A program made the position numbers and the translations under genes. A DNA stretch of 64,000 bases, taken from Panaeolus papilionaceus. Taxonomy: Eukaryota > Basidiomycota > Agaricomycetes > Agaricales. The stretch spans positions 992,001-1,056,000 of the forward strand of contig JADNRZ010000012.1 in assembly GCA_015501605.1 (NCBI GenBank), read 5' to 3'. Of this stretch, positions 34,834 through 45,011 are shown one piece after another. The notes under the pieces are model-generated. The model was not told where the DNA came from. It saw only the letters and a program-made list of their open reading frames with translations, and made no database searches. Positions within the stretch are counted from its first letter, which is position 1; each line of letters begins with the position of its first letter.

Positions 34834-35494
34834 GTTTGATAATTTGTTCGACTGTGAAACGAAAGTACGGCATATTTGTAAATCAGTTTCTTTCGAATGA
34901 CCCCTATTTTTGCCTCCTCTCATCATTCCCACGATCTGCGTCATTCCGTGGCATGGTTGAATTCAGTCTTTGCCAATACACTCATCTATTATGCCCATGC
35001 CTTCGAATTCTCCGTTGAATACTGCGATGTTTTCGCTGCGCAGCAGGTCCATATTCGCTATTGTGAAACCTTTCTAAAGCTTCTTGTCATGGACGTCACC
35101 TGAATCATTTTTGGATCACTCCCTGACTTGTCCATGCTCGACATCTTGGATCTACTACCTAAACCTCAATCTGAAATGGACTGTTGAATGAGCTGTACCT
35201 CTATATATTGGCGAGCTTGGAATTTTAGAGCTGTCGCAGCGTCATCAAACCGTCCAATAATGGCTCAGATAGAGTTTGGCTTACAACAGGACACACTGGT
35301 TCTGGGCACGCGAATACCGTTCAATGATGATCTGCATATCCTCATCAGAATCTAACGACTCTGGATAATTTTCGGTGAAGCTATAACATGCATATCACCC
35401 TTCAAGCACCCCATGCGCGCTTTACAGGCTACCCACCAGGAATGTGCTAGGGGTCTTTAAAAGGACTGATTATCTGCCCCAGAACACCACTGCA
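34834..35494. other. intergenic region upstream of CBM1 gene 1
   Basis: No gene recognised. It carries the upstream element 35356-35380 shared with the second CBM1 gene, and a TTTAAAAG motif about 35 bp before the ATG. Confidence 0.4.
35356..35380 (+). promoter_or_regulatory. 25-bp upstream element shared by CBM1 genes (copy 1)
   Basis: A 25-bp stretch containing CTCTGGATAATTTTCGGTGA is identical at 39578-39602. It lies about 115 bp before the start codon here and about 130 bp before the start in copy 2. Surrounding bases are only partly similar, so selection on a promoter element is possible, though shared ancestry alone could explain it. Confidence 0.55.
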
Positions 35495-35928
35495 ATGTCG
35501 ATCTTTTTTTCATTCAGACGCGTTATCGGTTTTTCTTTGTGTGCAGCTTCAGTAATGGCAGCGAATGCCCGTCTTGAACGAGTTGACGCCAACGCCGATG
35601 GTGGAACAACTGGCACTCGGCCCCCTACAACCACTACATTTACTGCGACTGGCCCTATCACACCGACTACGCTCCCTGTTGTTCCTGTGCCTCTTTACGG
35701 TCAATGTGGAGGGTGAGCTTTATCTTGTGCTTTTCAAACGGTAAACACTTGATGCGTGTCGATTGATGGTTTTCTTTCTTAGCCTTTTATACCAGGGAAT
35801 CACGACATGCGCATATCCATACAAGTGCACCGTTTATAACGAGTACTACTCTCAGGTGAGTGTTCTTGTTGATGGAAGCTATCATATGGCACAGGCACTG
35901 ATGGTGCTCACTTCCATAGTGTCTCTAA
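35495..35928 (+). CDS. CBM1-only small secreted protein 1
   Basis: Exons 35495-35712, 35783-35855 and 35920-35928 give 99 residues. A signal peptide (MSIFFSFRRVIGFSLCAASV) leads to a short Thr/Pro linker (TRPPTTTTFTATGPITPTT) and then a fungal cellulose-binding module: VPLYGQCGG, LLYQGITTCAYPYKCTVYNE and YYSQCL. The four cysteines and the aromatic face (Y, Y, Y) of family 1 carbohydrate-binding modules are present. No catalytic domain is attached. The last exon codes only C-L-stop; it was preferred over a more distal acceptor because CL ends the module in the paralogue too. The usual GIGYTG loop is altered to GLLYQG. Likely binds crystalline cellulose or chitin outside the cell; role unknown. 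Confidence 0.82.
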
Positions 35929-36349
35929 TCTACCCCTTATTTTTTGTGTCCCCAAATCCTGGGGTTTAGGCATGTGTGAAGGAAGTATGAGTGAAGCTTC
36001 GGAGTAAACCCATGTAAAATGGAATACAATTACTCATTATCAGCTGATTATAAGCATGATTCGTGAGGTGGTTATTTTCTCAATGTCATCCAGAAATCAT
36101 GATCAGTTACAGTTGACGCGTCGCCGACGCTTAGCTCCCCCGCAACCAACCATCACTATCCTAGCTCAAACCCTACTCTTCACACCGATCACCCATGCAA
36201 TTTGCACAGGTCATATAACCAGCTGGGATCCTGATACCCGTTTTGGTGAGCTCTAGCGGGTTCTGTTGGTAAAGCTGTCCATGTGAGTCAATCTGCAGCT
36301 TCAAATTAGAAGGGACCTACAATGGCTGACACATTGTTCAGAATTCATG
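35929..36349. other. intergenic, CBM1 gene 1 to MITE
   Basis: 3' flank of CBM1 gene 1; no gene or repeat recognised. Confidence 0.35.
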
Positions 36350-36351
36350 TA

Positions 36352-36656
36352 CTGTAATAGACCGTATGGTGGCAACCAGCCGAGGAGCGTTACGCACCAA
36401 TGTTAGCAACAGGCTGGGTGTTATGCGTTACTCAGCATGTGTTAGGCAACCGTGATTTTGCTGGACCTACAATGCACTATGGAGAAGTGGCGCACTCCGG
36501 GCTTTTTGTAGGGAATAAAATGCGATTTTTTTTGCTTATTTTTGTCTTATTTTCGGGTTAGCAACCTGCCCTGCGTTACGCGTTATTTATGAAGAAATAG
36601 GCAACATCAAGGTCCCGCGTTATGCGTTACGGTTGCCACCATACAATTTATTACAG
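36352..36656. mobile_element. 305-bp MITE with TA target-site duplication (Tc1/mariner-like)
   Basis: The left end begins CTGTAATAGACCGTATGGTG and the right end, read on the other strand, begins CTGTAATAAATTGTATGGTG; both continue GCAACC. That makes a 26-bp terminal inverted repeat with three mismatches. Each end is flanked by TA (36350-36351 and 36657-36658). The interior has no coding capacity but repeats a GCGTTA(C/T)GC motif several times, including subterminally. Size, TA duplication and lack of a transposase mark it as a non-autonomous element moved by a Tc1/mariner-type transposase encoded elsewhere. Family name unknown. Confidence 0.85.
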
Positions 36657-36658
36657 TA

Positions 36659-37394
36659 GTTGATAAACCATCCTCCTAATCGAGACGCTTCCATCCAAAT
36701 ACAACGACAACTGCATGGTGGTCGTCTGATTGAGTGTAAATTCCCCCATTCTTTCTCAAGAACGACTGACTGCCGGTCTTCTTCTTGAGTTGCCTTCATG
36801 GCGCTCATCCGCTCTCAGCCTCGTCTACATGGCTTGAGTCCTTCACCGCTGAGTCGCCCGACGACATCAAACGGTGAGTCCGAATGTGCAATCTTGCGTC
36901 TATGATCTTAATCCCCTTGGGAAGACAGCTTCTAATTCTCAGTCGCTCGAAAACCATCCCCACTCCCTGATGCCACCTAGGATTGAAGCATCGCAACCTG
37001 GTATGCCGATCATCATATGTTTCCATCACATAAAATATTCCTGACCAAAAGAACGACGTCATCCAAAGCAGATGGTTTATCTCCGGGCTAGACGACACCG
37101 AACAGTACGAAAATACAGTTGGGTGGGGGACATTCAACCTTTACACAAAGTAATCACGTTGGAAACGTTGGAATGACAAATAAGCTTCGCAGTATGGCTC
37201 TAGGTTATGGCTCAGCTTACAATGCCGCGACTCGCCCTTGTCGCAGCATCGCAGCAGGGGGTGTTTGCATCTGGTAGCAGACTTATGGTCAATGGTGGAA
37301 CTACACACTTTCAGAACCACACCCATGCTCACAGAGGATATGCCACCGATGCTACGCAACTTCGTCTCTGGAATAATTTTTTGAAACTCGCGTC
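36659..37394. other. intergenic, MITE to NACHT pseudogene
   Basis: No intact gene. The plus strand near 37110-37140 reads VGWGTFNLYTK, which faintly recalls the GGTFN(N/V) stretch common before Agaricomycete NACHT domains, so the pseudogene may begin here. Confidence 0.3.
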
Positions 37395-38120
37395 TTGACA
37401 GGCATGCAATCGCTATATCAGACGTCATCGCCAGCAGCTGCGTATAATTCCAGAGACCGATATGATCCCCCCAAATGCCATTCCAATACCAGAGTCGGGC
37501 TTTTGAACATGGTGCGGGATTGGGCTGGCAAAGGCCTACCTTGTATTATGTGGTTGTACGGCTCCGCGCGGGGGACTGGAAAATTCGCAATCGACGATGC
37601 CAGAGGAGCTTCAAGCGGGATCCAACCCTACTGCGTCTTTTTCGTTCTCCAGAACTGCATCTCAAACAAAACAGCCATCGAGGTCATGAAGGACGCTTTG
37701 TCGCTACGATTTGCCTACCAACTCAGCCAGAGTATGCCTCCTCTTCGCAACTACATCGACCATGTTATCCTCAGCATCCCATCCGGATTTGACTTCACTC
37801 TCAAGGAGCAAGTGATGGCGCTCATTATTGGACCCTTGAAGCAGCTCAAGCAAGAACGGATGCATCAAGATACCCCCTTCGTGTTTCCAGGGATTGTTAT
37901 TGTAGATGGCTTGGACGAGTGCAAGAGCGAGAATGGGCAGGAGCGAGTGCTTCAGGCCATCGCTATCCTTCCAGGCAAATAATGGAAGGAAAGGTCTTCC
38001 AAAATCCCCGTTCCTTAAGCCTTTCACCGCGCCTCGTTCGTAGAGTTCCTCTGTGACCCCAACGATCAGAAGAGTTTTACGTGGATCTGGAGAAACGCGA
38101 TGACTAGTATTTCGACAGAG
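37395..38120 (+). pseudogene. decayed NACHT-domain NTPase
   Basis: The frame 37395-37982 reads RDRYDPPKCHSNTRVGLL, MWLYGSARGTGKFAIDDA, FAYQLSQSMPPLRNYI, and FPGIVIVDGLDECKSENG, the N-terminal flank, Walker A, helical and Walker B blocks of Agaricomycete NACHT proteins. Walker A is altered (GSARGTGKF instead of GPAGAGKS). The frame stops right after AIAILPGK. About 45 bp further, HRASFVEFLCDPND followed one frame over by FYVDLEKRDD resembles the HASFxDFL block that normally lies some 250 residues later. A large internal deletion plus a frameshift therefore explains the structure. No intact product expected. Confidence 0.75.
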
Positions 38121-38732
38121 CCTGAAGAAAATTCACGGTCAGTTTGTTTCTTCCCTTTGATTTTGATGGTACATCTAACTATACAGCCAGAATTCCGTAC
38201 TTCCGACGAAGAATATCCAGCATATTATTTACTGATCGGACTCCGGACAAAGACGTCTCTCCAGCCTGTTTCATGGAAGCACTATGTGCTGCAATCGAGG
38301 AGTGGGACGAAATTCAAGAGACATTGATGTACGACATTTTTCGACGAATCTCTACAAAAGTCACCATTCAGGAAAACCTTAGCCCTCTTGACGTCATCCA
38401 CCGGAATTTGTGGACGACTTTTGCTCCTATCGTTGAAAAAAAAGACAAGACCAGTTTCTCGAGGCACTTGGGCGTGCAGGTCTTCCACGAGAGCTATCTG
38501 CACTTTCTGAACAACAGAGATATTCGGTCCTATTTGGATTTTTTGTAAACTGCAATTACTGGAAGATCGTTCTATATAAGGGGGGCCAGCATGGTATATT
38601 CTGTTCCTTCTTGAGGGACGCGAGGCTAACGGATGACGCCTTTTTTCCGACGAAGCAGAATTATTCCAGCAATATGGGGATTTGGCATGGTTTGACTTTG
38701 CCATCGCACTGGGTAAAGCGGAACTAGAATAG
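38121..38732 (+). pseudogene. broken reading frame of unknown family behind the NACHT pseudogene
   Basis: A frame from about 38144 to 38548 (RRISSILFTDRTPDKD, MEALCAAIEEWDEIQETL, FSRHLGVQVFHESYLHFL) stops. Another, 38649-38732, reads DEAELFQQYGDLAWFDFAIA and ends GKAELE-stop. Both look protein-like but are interrupted by stops and frame changes. They may be the tail of the same dead NACHT gene or a second relic. No domain recognised. Confidence 0.4.
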
Positions 38733-39732
38733 ATGTCTGTTGTTCATTGAGTGTAATTTTTGTTCCTGTCTTGAATATTGTGGCTGTATGGTAGATATCT
38801 GGGAAATATATTGGCACAAAAATTCCTAAAATTGCAGGGTACATCCCAATCTTCGCTTTATATGATATCAGAATGACTTGTAGGTGTTCTGGCCCGTGTC
38901 GGTGCATAGCAATTGTGGTCACTCTTCACCAAAAGCCCCTATTTTGCTGAAAGGTGGATAAACTCCCACGACCCAGGTTCGCGCAAATCGCAAAATATTT
39001 TTGTTGATTTATCATCCACCTCTGTTAGTGACACTCATCTGAAGTCTCTTCGAATTATCCGTCAAGTACCGTTGTACCTCCGCTCCGCAGTCAAAGATAC
39101 GAGTGCATACATACCCGTTGTAGTGGTGTATGGAAAATTCTGGCTTTTTCTTTCGACTTTGGCTGGGGATTCTTTGTCGACTGGCGTGACCACCATAGCC
39201 TGAGGACGAACACTTTTTTACGCTTGGGAAATTGCTAGATTCTTGGGCATTGGTTAAGAGAGCTGAAGAAGCCTAGGCAGGGTGACTAGCGACTCCGGGT
39301 TGTATTCATCACAATGTCATCTGAATCACGGCTGGATTACCCTCGGACTTATTACTATACTCTCTTGCATCCAAACTGCCAATCTTCAATCCATTCTGAA
39401 ATTTTAGACGAAAAGTGCCTAAGGCAGCCCCTCTAGATTAGCGCTCTTAGAATCATTCAAGTCTAATTTTGCAGCATCCAATAGCTCAAATCAGGCGAGC
39501 TTGCCACGCGACGAACTTGCTCTGGGCTACAATACGTACTGAATTTACTTATCAATGATAGGCTATAAATCCTCATCCGACTCTGGATAATTTTCGGTGA
39601 AGTCTTGTCATATGTATCATCCTTCCGAGTACCCCGTTGCCCGCTCTGCTCACTTGGACTGTGCTGCGGAATACTTAAACGCACTGTTCTGGCTTTGGGG
39701 CTGTCTTGCTCTCAGGAAATATTGTAATCGCG
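38733..39732. other. intergenic region upstream of CBM1 gene 2
   Basis: No gene recognised. Contains the shared upstream element at 39578-39602. Confidence 0.4.
39578..39602 (+). promoter_or_regulatory. 25-bp upstream element shared by CBM1 genes (copy 2)
   Basis: Identical over 25 bp to 35356-35380, in the same orientation and at a similar distance from the start codon of a paralogous gene. Confidence 0.55.
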
Positions 39733-40143
39733 ATGTTTGTGAAATCTGGACGCGTTATCTGTCTCGCTTTATTTGCAGCGACAGCTTGGGCAGCCACTGG
39801 CCAACTTGAACAGGTCGATGAGGGAGGTGAAAGTACGACCACTACGACCCCACGTCAAACCAGCACAACCTTTCCATCCGGTCCTGTCACAACTGTTACG
39901 CAACCGGTTGTCCTTGTGCCTCACTATGGGCAATGCGGAGGGTGAAACAAATTTTGTTCTGAATGCCCGTGTCATGCTGATTTTCTTGCCTGCTTTAGGA
40001 TCGGATACACCGGACTCAAAATTTGCGCTTCTCCGTATGTTTGCACCGTTTTTAATGAGTATTACTCTCAGGTGTGGGCTCTCCTTTGCCGCGTTCTGGT
40101 TGGACCTGTTGTCTCACGGTTCCCACCTTTATAGTGTCTCTGA
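39733..40143 (+). CDS. CBM1-only small secreted protein 2
   Basis: Exons 39733-39941, 39999-40071 and 40135-40143 give 96 residues. A signal peptide (MFVKSGRVICLALFAATAWA) is followed by a short charged stretch (GQLEQVDEGGES), a Thr-rich linker and a complete CBM1: VPHYGQCGG, IGYTGLKICASPYVCTVFNE, YYSQCL. Both introns sit at the same places as in CBM1 gene 1 (after QCGG and after YYSQ), and the N-terminal (R/Q)LE(R/Q)V motif is shared, so the two are paralogues. No catalytic domain. Upstream ATG at 39706 is less likely since it would put extra residues before the signal peptide. Confidence 0.86.
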
Positions 40144-40991
40144 TCTGCGTTTTGCTTTTATTCACGAGCATTTTTCTCGCGTCAAGTATTCATGAGTGTG
40201 CATGTGCTTGAAAGTGGCGATTCGCGAATGGACTTTTTGTAGTAAACTTGAAAACTTTGGTCTTTCATTCGGCGTTCATTCCCATACAGTGATAAGTTGC
40301 ACTGTAGAGGCACAATCGCACAAAAGCGCCGTGGCGGATATGAGATCTACTTCTTCATGGGTATCGGCACAGTCATTCAACAGAATTTTACAAACCCATC
40401 AAAACGACCCACTGACTCTCATCGTGTCGGAGTCATACATTTAAATTACACTCCCTGGTTGGAGTGCATCCTGTGAGTCATTGCCCACCTCGTCAACAGG
40501 GGCACGCAGCTAATCTTTCCCATTCACACCTAGATTCTATTCATTGCACCCCCAGCTATAGTTATCCAAGTCCCACTTGAGGACGTCTTCTTACAAAGAA
40601 ACACCCAAATCGCCCGATATCTCGCAAGGGCCGTGTTTGATCGCTTCGTTGGGTGTCGTTGGCGTCAGCAAGGCTTTGCAACCATATACGAGCTCACCAG
40701 AATCTCGGATAGGTGGATCCACCCCCTGTATGACCTGTATAGAGCTGAATAATACTCACCCTTCGTGAAGACGAAAAATGTCTCCTGGCACACGCTAACC
40801 CCACTTCTGTGCTAATTTTATCTCCGTAGACTTAAATATGTGGGTAAGTCGGTTACATTCGAAGCGCGTTACTGAAGATCATTCGCGTCAGCCTGTAGAC
40901 GATGTGGGATATAAACACCGTTTTGACACGGTGTGCACGACACCACAGTAACTCACCTCGATTTCGACGCTGATCTTGATTTGAACTCGAC
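40144..40991. other. intergenic, CBM1 gene 2 to P450
   Basis: No gene recognised; a few short frames without features. Upstream region of the P450 gene in its last 200 bp. Confidence 0.35.
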
Positions 40992-43757
40992 ATGACCACT
41001 TCACTGACTACAGTTTTGTCCTTCTCAGTCTTATCCGTTGGTTTGTGGAAGATCCTGCGATGGTTCTTCTTCAAGTCGGATTTAGACAATATTCCTGGCC
41101 CCGCTTCGCCTTCTTTTTTCAAAGGTGGGTGCACCCCCTCTTCACAGCTGTTGTGGTTAGCTGAGCCAAAGCGTAGGCGTCTTCCCGCAGATTTTTAATG
41201 TCAATGGGTGGGATTACCATCGTTACCTTTGGGATACATGTATGGCATAACCTCGTTCTCGCTTTGCGTCGGAGTTGTGCTGATAACTGTGCACTTGTGG
41301 TATGCAGTTGGAAAGGTGATCAAGATAAAGGGTGTCATGGGTGTACGATACTTTCGTGTTCTCCTCTGGGATGAAACATACTTACCTGTTGTCCCTCGCA
41401 GGAAAACCAACTCTATATCTATGACCCTAAAGCAATGCATCACATCCTCGTCAAGGTTAGTTATGCCATCATGGTGTTAAAAACAGAGTCTAAAGAAGGA
41501 TTAGGACGCCGCATTTTATGAATCCCACACCTCTTTCGTAGCGTAAGCTCCTTTTGCCTCAGTAGAGTCTTTGTATTTAAATGTACACCGGTTGACCTCA
41601 CGTTGCCCCGTAGTGGGATGAGGCTTATCTTCGGGCCCGGTCTGCTTGGAATTGTCGGTACGTTGCAAGTGATCTTCGTAAACAGATTTTTTCTGAGCTC
41701 ATGACAATTCTTGATTCTCAGGTGACTATCACAAAAAACAACGCAAGCTCCTTAATCCTGTGTTCTCTATTGCACACATGCGACAAATGGGTGGGCTTTA
41801 TTATCATTATTATTTTTAATAAGTCCATGTTGTTGATGAGTCCTTGGTAGCTCCCACGTTTTATAAGATCACACACAAGGTGAAATTCTTGCACCCTTGA
41901 ATGTCGTAGGACGTAGCTGACATCACCTCACCTCCCGTCAGCTTCAAGATGCTCTAGCTGGTAAAGTTAAAGATGGGCCACAAGAAGTACATTCCATTCA
42001 CATCACGGCCCTTGAATGATTCTCAGCAATCTTTTCGCAACTGTAGATCGACCTTCTTTCGTGGATGAGCCGTACCGCACTCGAATTAATCGCTCAAAGC
42101 GGATTTGGCCATTCTTTTGACGATTTAAAGGAAGACCAACAAGAGAGCGAGTTCAGCTTTGCGCTCAAACTACTCGCGTGCGTCCATACATAAATTCTAT
42201 ATCTTATCAGGGACACCTAATATTTGGTACTCATCTAACAGCCCAACTAGTTTCAAGCTAATCTTCTTCCGTGTCTACCTCCTCAATACCAGCATGAAAA
42301 TTGGGTCCCCCGCATTTCGCCGCATGCTGGTTAATCTCATCCCATCCAAATCGTTCCATCTTATGAGGGACCTGGTGGATATATTGCATGAGACCTCGTA
42401 TGCGATTTATCAATCCAAGAAGAAGGCACTGGTAGAGGGTGACGGGGAGGTACTGGATCGGATGAATGAGGGGAAGGATATTTTGAGTATTTTGAGTAAG
42501 CACCTCTTTTTTTATTTGAAAAAAAAGGTTTGGAGATGGTGTTGATGCGCATCTGAATTTACTTAGTGCGAGCGAACATGCAAGCTTCAGAAGAGGACAG
42601 GCTTTCTGAAGAAGAGATCTACGCGCAGATTTCGTATGTTTTTTCTCTGCTCTTTCCACGTCCTTGCCCGTTACGAAATCCTTAACGCCTGTATCAGGAC
42701 ATTCACTTTTGCAGGCATGGATACCACCTCTAGCGGTCTATCCCGTGCCCTTTGGATTCTCGCCCAGCGTAAAGAAGCCCAGACGAAACTGCGCTCTGAA
42801 ATCCGCGAGGCCATGGCTCAAGCGGGCGGCGACCTCGATTATGATACATTGGTGGGTTTGCCGTACCTCGATGCGGTGTGTAGGGAGACGTTGAGGGTGT
42901 GAGTGTTGTTCTTGAGTGCTTTAAATGTTTCTTGCGTTGGGTCCGATTTATTGACTCATTTTTTTCAGATACACCCCTATTTCTACGATGATGCGACAGT
43001 AAGCAGTCCCTCCCTCCCTCACCTTCTCCTCTCATGGCCTCTGACCCTCAACTAATTATTAACTCGACACCTCACCAGCACTCTCCAAGACACAATCCTC
43101 CCCCTCTCGACTCCCATCACAGGAGTCGACGGAACACCTATGGACACCATCCACATCCCCAAGGGCACATCCCTCATCCTCGGTTTGCTCGCTTCAAATA
43201 GGAACACTGAGCTTTGGGGTGTGGACGCGCATGAGTGGAACCCGGATAGGTGGTTGAGTCCGCTCCCGGAAGAGCTGTTGAAGGCGCATTTACCGGGGAT
43301 ATACGCAAATTTGTGAGTGCTTGATTTTAGGTTTGGTTCTGGTTTGTAGGTTTGCATGATTGTTGATGCAATTTTTGTGGATGATGTAGGATGACGTTTT
43401 CGGCTGGTGGGAGGTCGTGCATGTACGTTTTAATTCCCTAAATTTACGATATATGATGAAGGCGCCCTTTTTCATAAATTCCCTTTGTTATAGCGGTTTC
43501 AAATTCTCGCAATTGGAAATGAGTACGTCCCCTCCTCTTCCTCCTGCCTTCCTTCCTCCCAAATCTCACCAGATAATGCTCACGCGATGCCTATGTACGT
43601 AGAAGTCGTCCTATCCCTCCTCATCGCCAAATTCGAATTCTCGCTTCCAAAAGACAAGGATATAAAATGGCACATGACGGGGATTGCTACGCCTGTTGTT
43701 GCGGGTGCGGGCGGGGGAAGGCCTCAGTTGCCTCTGTTTGTACAATTAGCCAACTAA
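40992..43757 (+). CDS. cytochrome P450 monooxygenase (microsomal)
   Basis: Membrane-anchored haem monooxygenase. Starts with a hydrophobic anchor (MTTSLTTVLSFSVLSVGLWK) and the NIPGPASPSFFKG proline hinge. More than a dozen short introns were removed in phase, giving IFNVNGWDYHRYLWDTFGKV, YIYDPKAMHHILVKD, FGPGLLGIVGDYHKKQRKLL, NPVFSIAHMRQM and WMSRTALELIAQSGFGHSF. The I-helix is TFTFAGMDTTSSGLSRAL, the K-helix ETLR, the PERF-like region EWNPDRWLSPLP, and the haem loop FSAGGRSCIGFKFSQLEM with the axial Cys. Ends FVQLAN. All key motifs are present and no frame break was found. Family number and substrate cannot be assigned here; basidiomycete P450s of this kind often act on aromatics or terpenoids. 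Confidence 0.92.
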
Positions 43758-45011
43758 AGAGCGGTCGATGTGTGTGCTTGATTGTCATTCAAACTGCACT
43801 CGCAGTGTTGTGACTTGTGCTATACTGCATTAATTGACGACTTTTTTTTATATCCATGCATTGAATTGATTTGCATAAGTTCTGTTCATGAGAGGTACGT
43901 ACAGATGCCTAAGAGACGAGACTAGGAGTAAGTATTATAGTAGAAAAAAATAAGAGAAGGAAATGATGCGTGATGACATAGGTCAAATTAAACAGAGCGT
44001 TTGAACCAGAGGTGATCAGAGGAAAAATCCCTATTCTATTTATGACACACAGCTTCATACACCCCTACTAAAAGCCCAGAGAAAGGACGAGAAATTTTCG
44101 ATGCGCACACCGTACCGTTCCGATATGCCTATTGAAGCCACCAACCTATGCCTAATTTGTATATGTCGCGGAAGACACTCTACCAACCTTAATTAGAGTC
44201 GCGGACTGCCAGACCCAAGAGACAAGACGAATGTGTAGGTGGTTGTTTGTGTGGCTCTGCCCATGCAAAGTCCCATCACCGATCAGATTGACAGGCCCAC
44301 ACTTGCGGCATACACCGCGCCTATGCATCCATGGATAAGCAGGCTCCCCCCACCGTCATATATCATTATATTAGTATCTTTTAGGCAAAGACGTAGACTT
44401 ACTTCTCCCTAACTGATTAATTACCTACAATTCGATACACAAGTTGAAAGTTGAAGATCAAACGGTGTGGTTATCCATAATCAATGACCACAATCGGTTG
44501 GAGGTACCTCCGCATCAGATGTAGGAGGCGAAATGGGCGTCAATTAACTTGAGCGCTTGACAATCGGCTGACAAAAAAAATATCAGAGAAGAAAAAAAGA
44601 GAGGAGAGAAAAAGGGAAAGAAATTCAAAAAGGAAGCTATTACAGTGATATCACTAGGACATACCAAAAAGCGAGGGCTGTAAAAATACATACATACTCA
44701 AGACGACGAGGGAGACCAAGCACAGAGCACCAATGAACAAGACGAGACATAACCGATTCAATAATCAATCACAAAAAAGCAACAACAAGAACAGGCATAA
44801 TTGAAGGGTAAGTAAAAAGTAAGTAAGTACTATGTATGTATCATTGTATGTATCGTCCTCGTCTCGTATTGATTGTCGCATCATGATCCACTCGCCATTT
44901 CTCCCCTTCACCGGTCACCATCGTAACATTTTATATAACAAACCACCACAAAAACGCATAACAGACCTCCACCTCTCCCTCCTAATCAAACAACTCGAAG
45001 ACGCGCAAGAT
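43758..45011. other. convergent intergenic region with polypurine tract
   Basis: 1.25 kb between the P450 and NAP1 3' ends. No gene. About 44,570-44,640 is strongly purine-rich (GAGAAGAAAAAAAGAGAGG type); a GAGAGAGAGAGA run at about 45,210-45,225 lies within a NAP1 intron just beyond. Confidence 0.45.

Noticed and set aside
35920..35990. Longer third exon for CBM1 gene 1 ending ACVKEV
   Set aside because: An upstream acceptor gives YSQCL-stop, the same ending as the paralogue and the CBM1 consensus.
41165..41210. Apparent stop in P450 exon 2 (TTTTTAATG)
   Set aside because: Using the acceptor at GCGTAG gives GVFPQIFNVNGWDYHRY in frame; the stop is only in an alternative reading.
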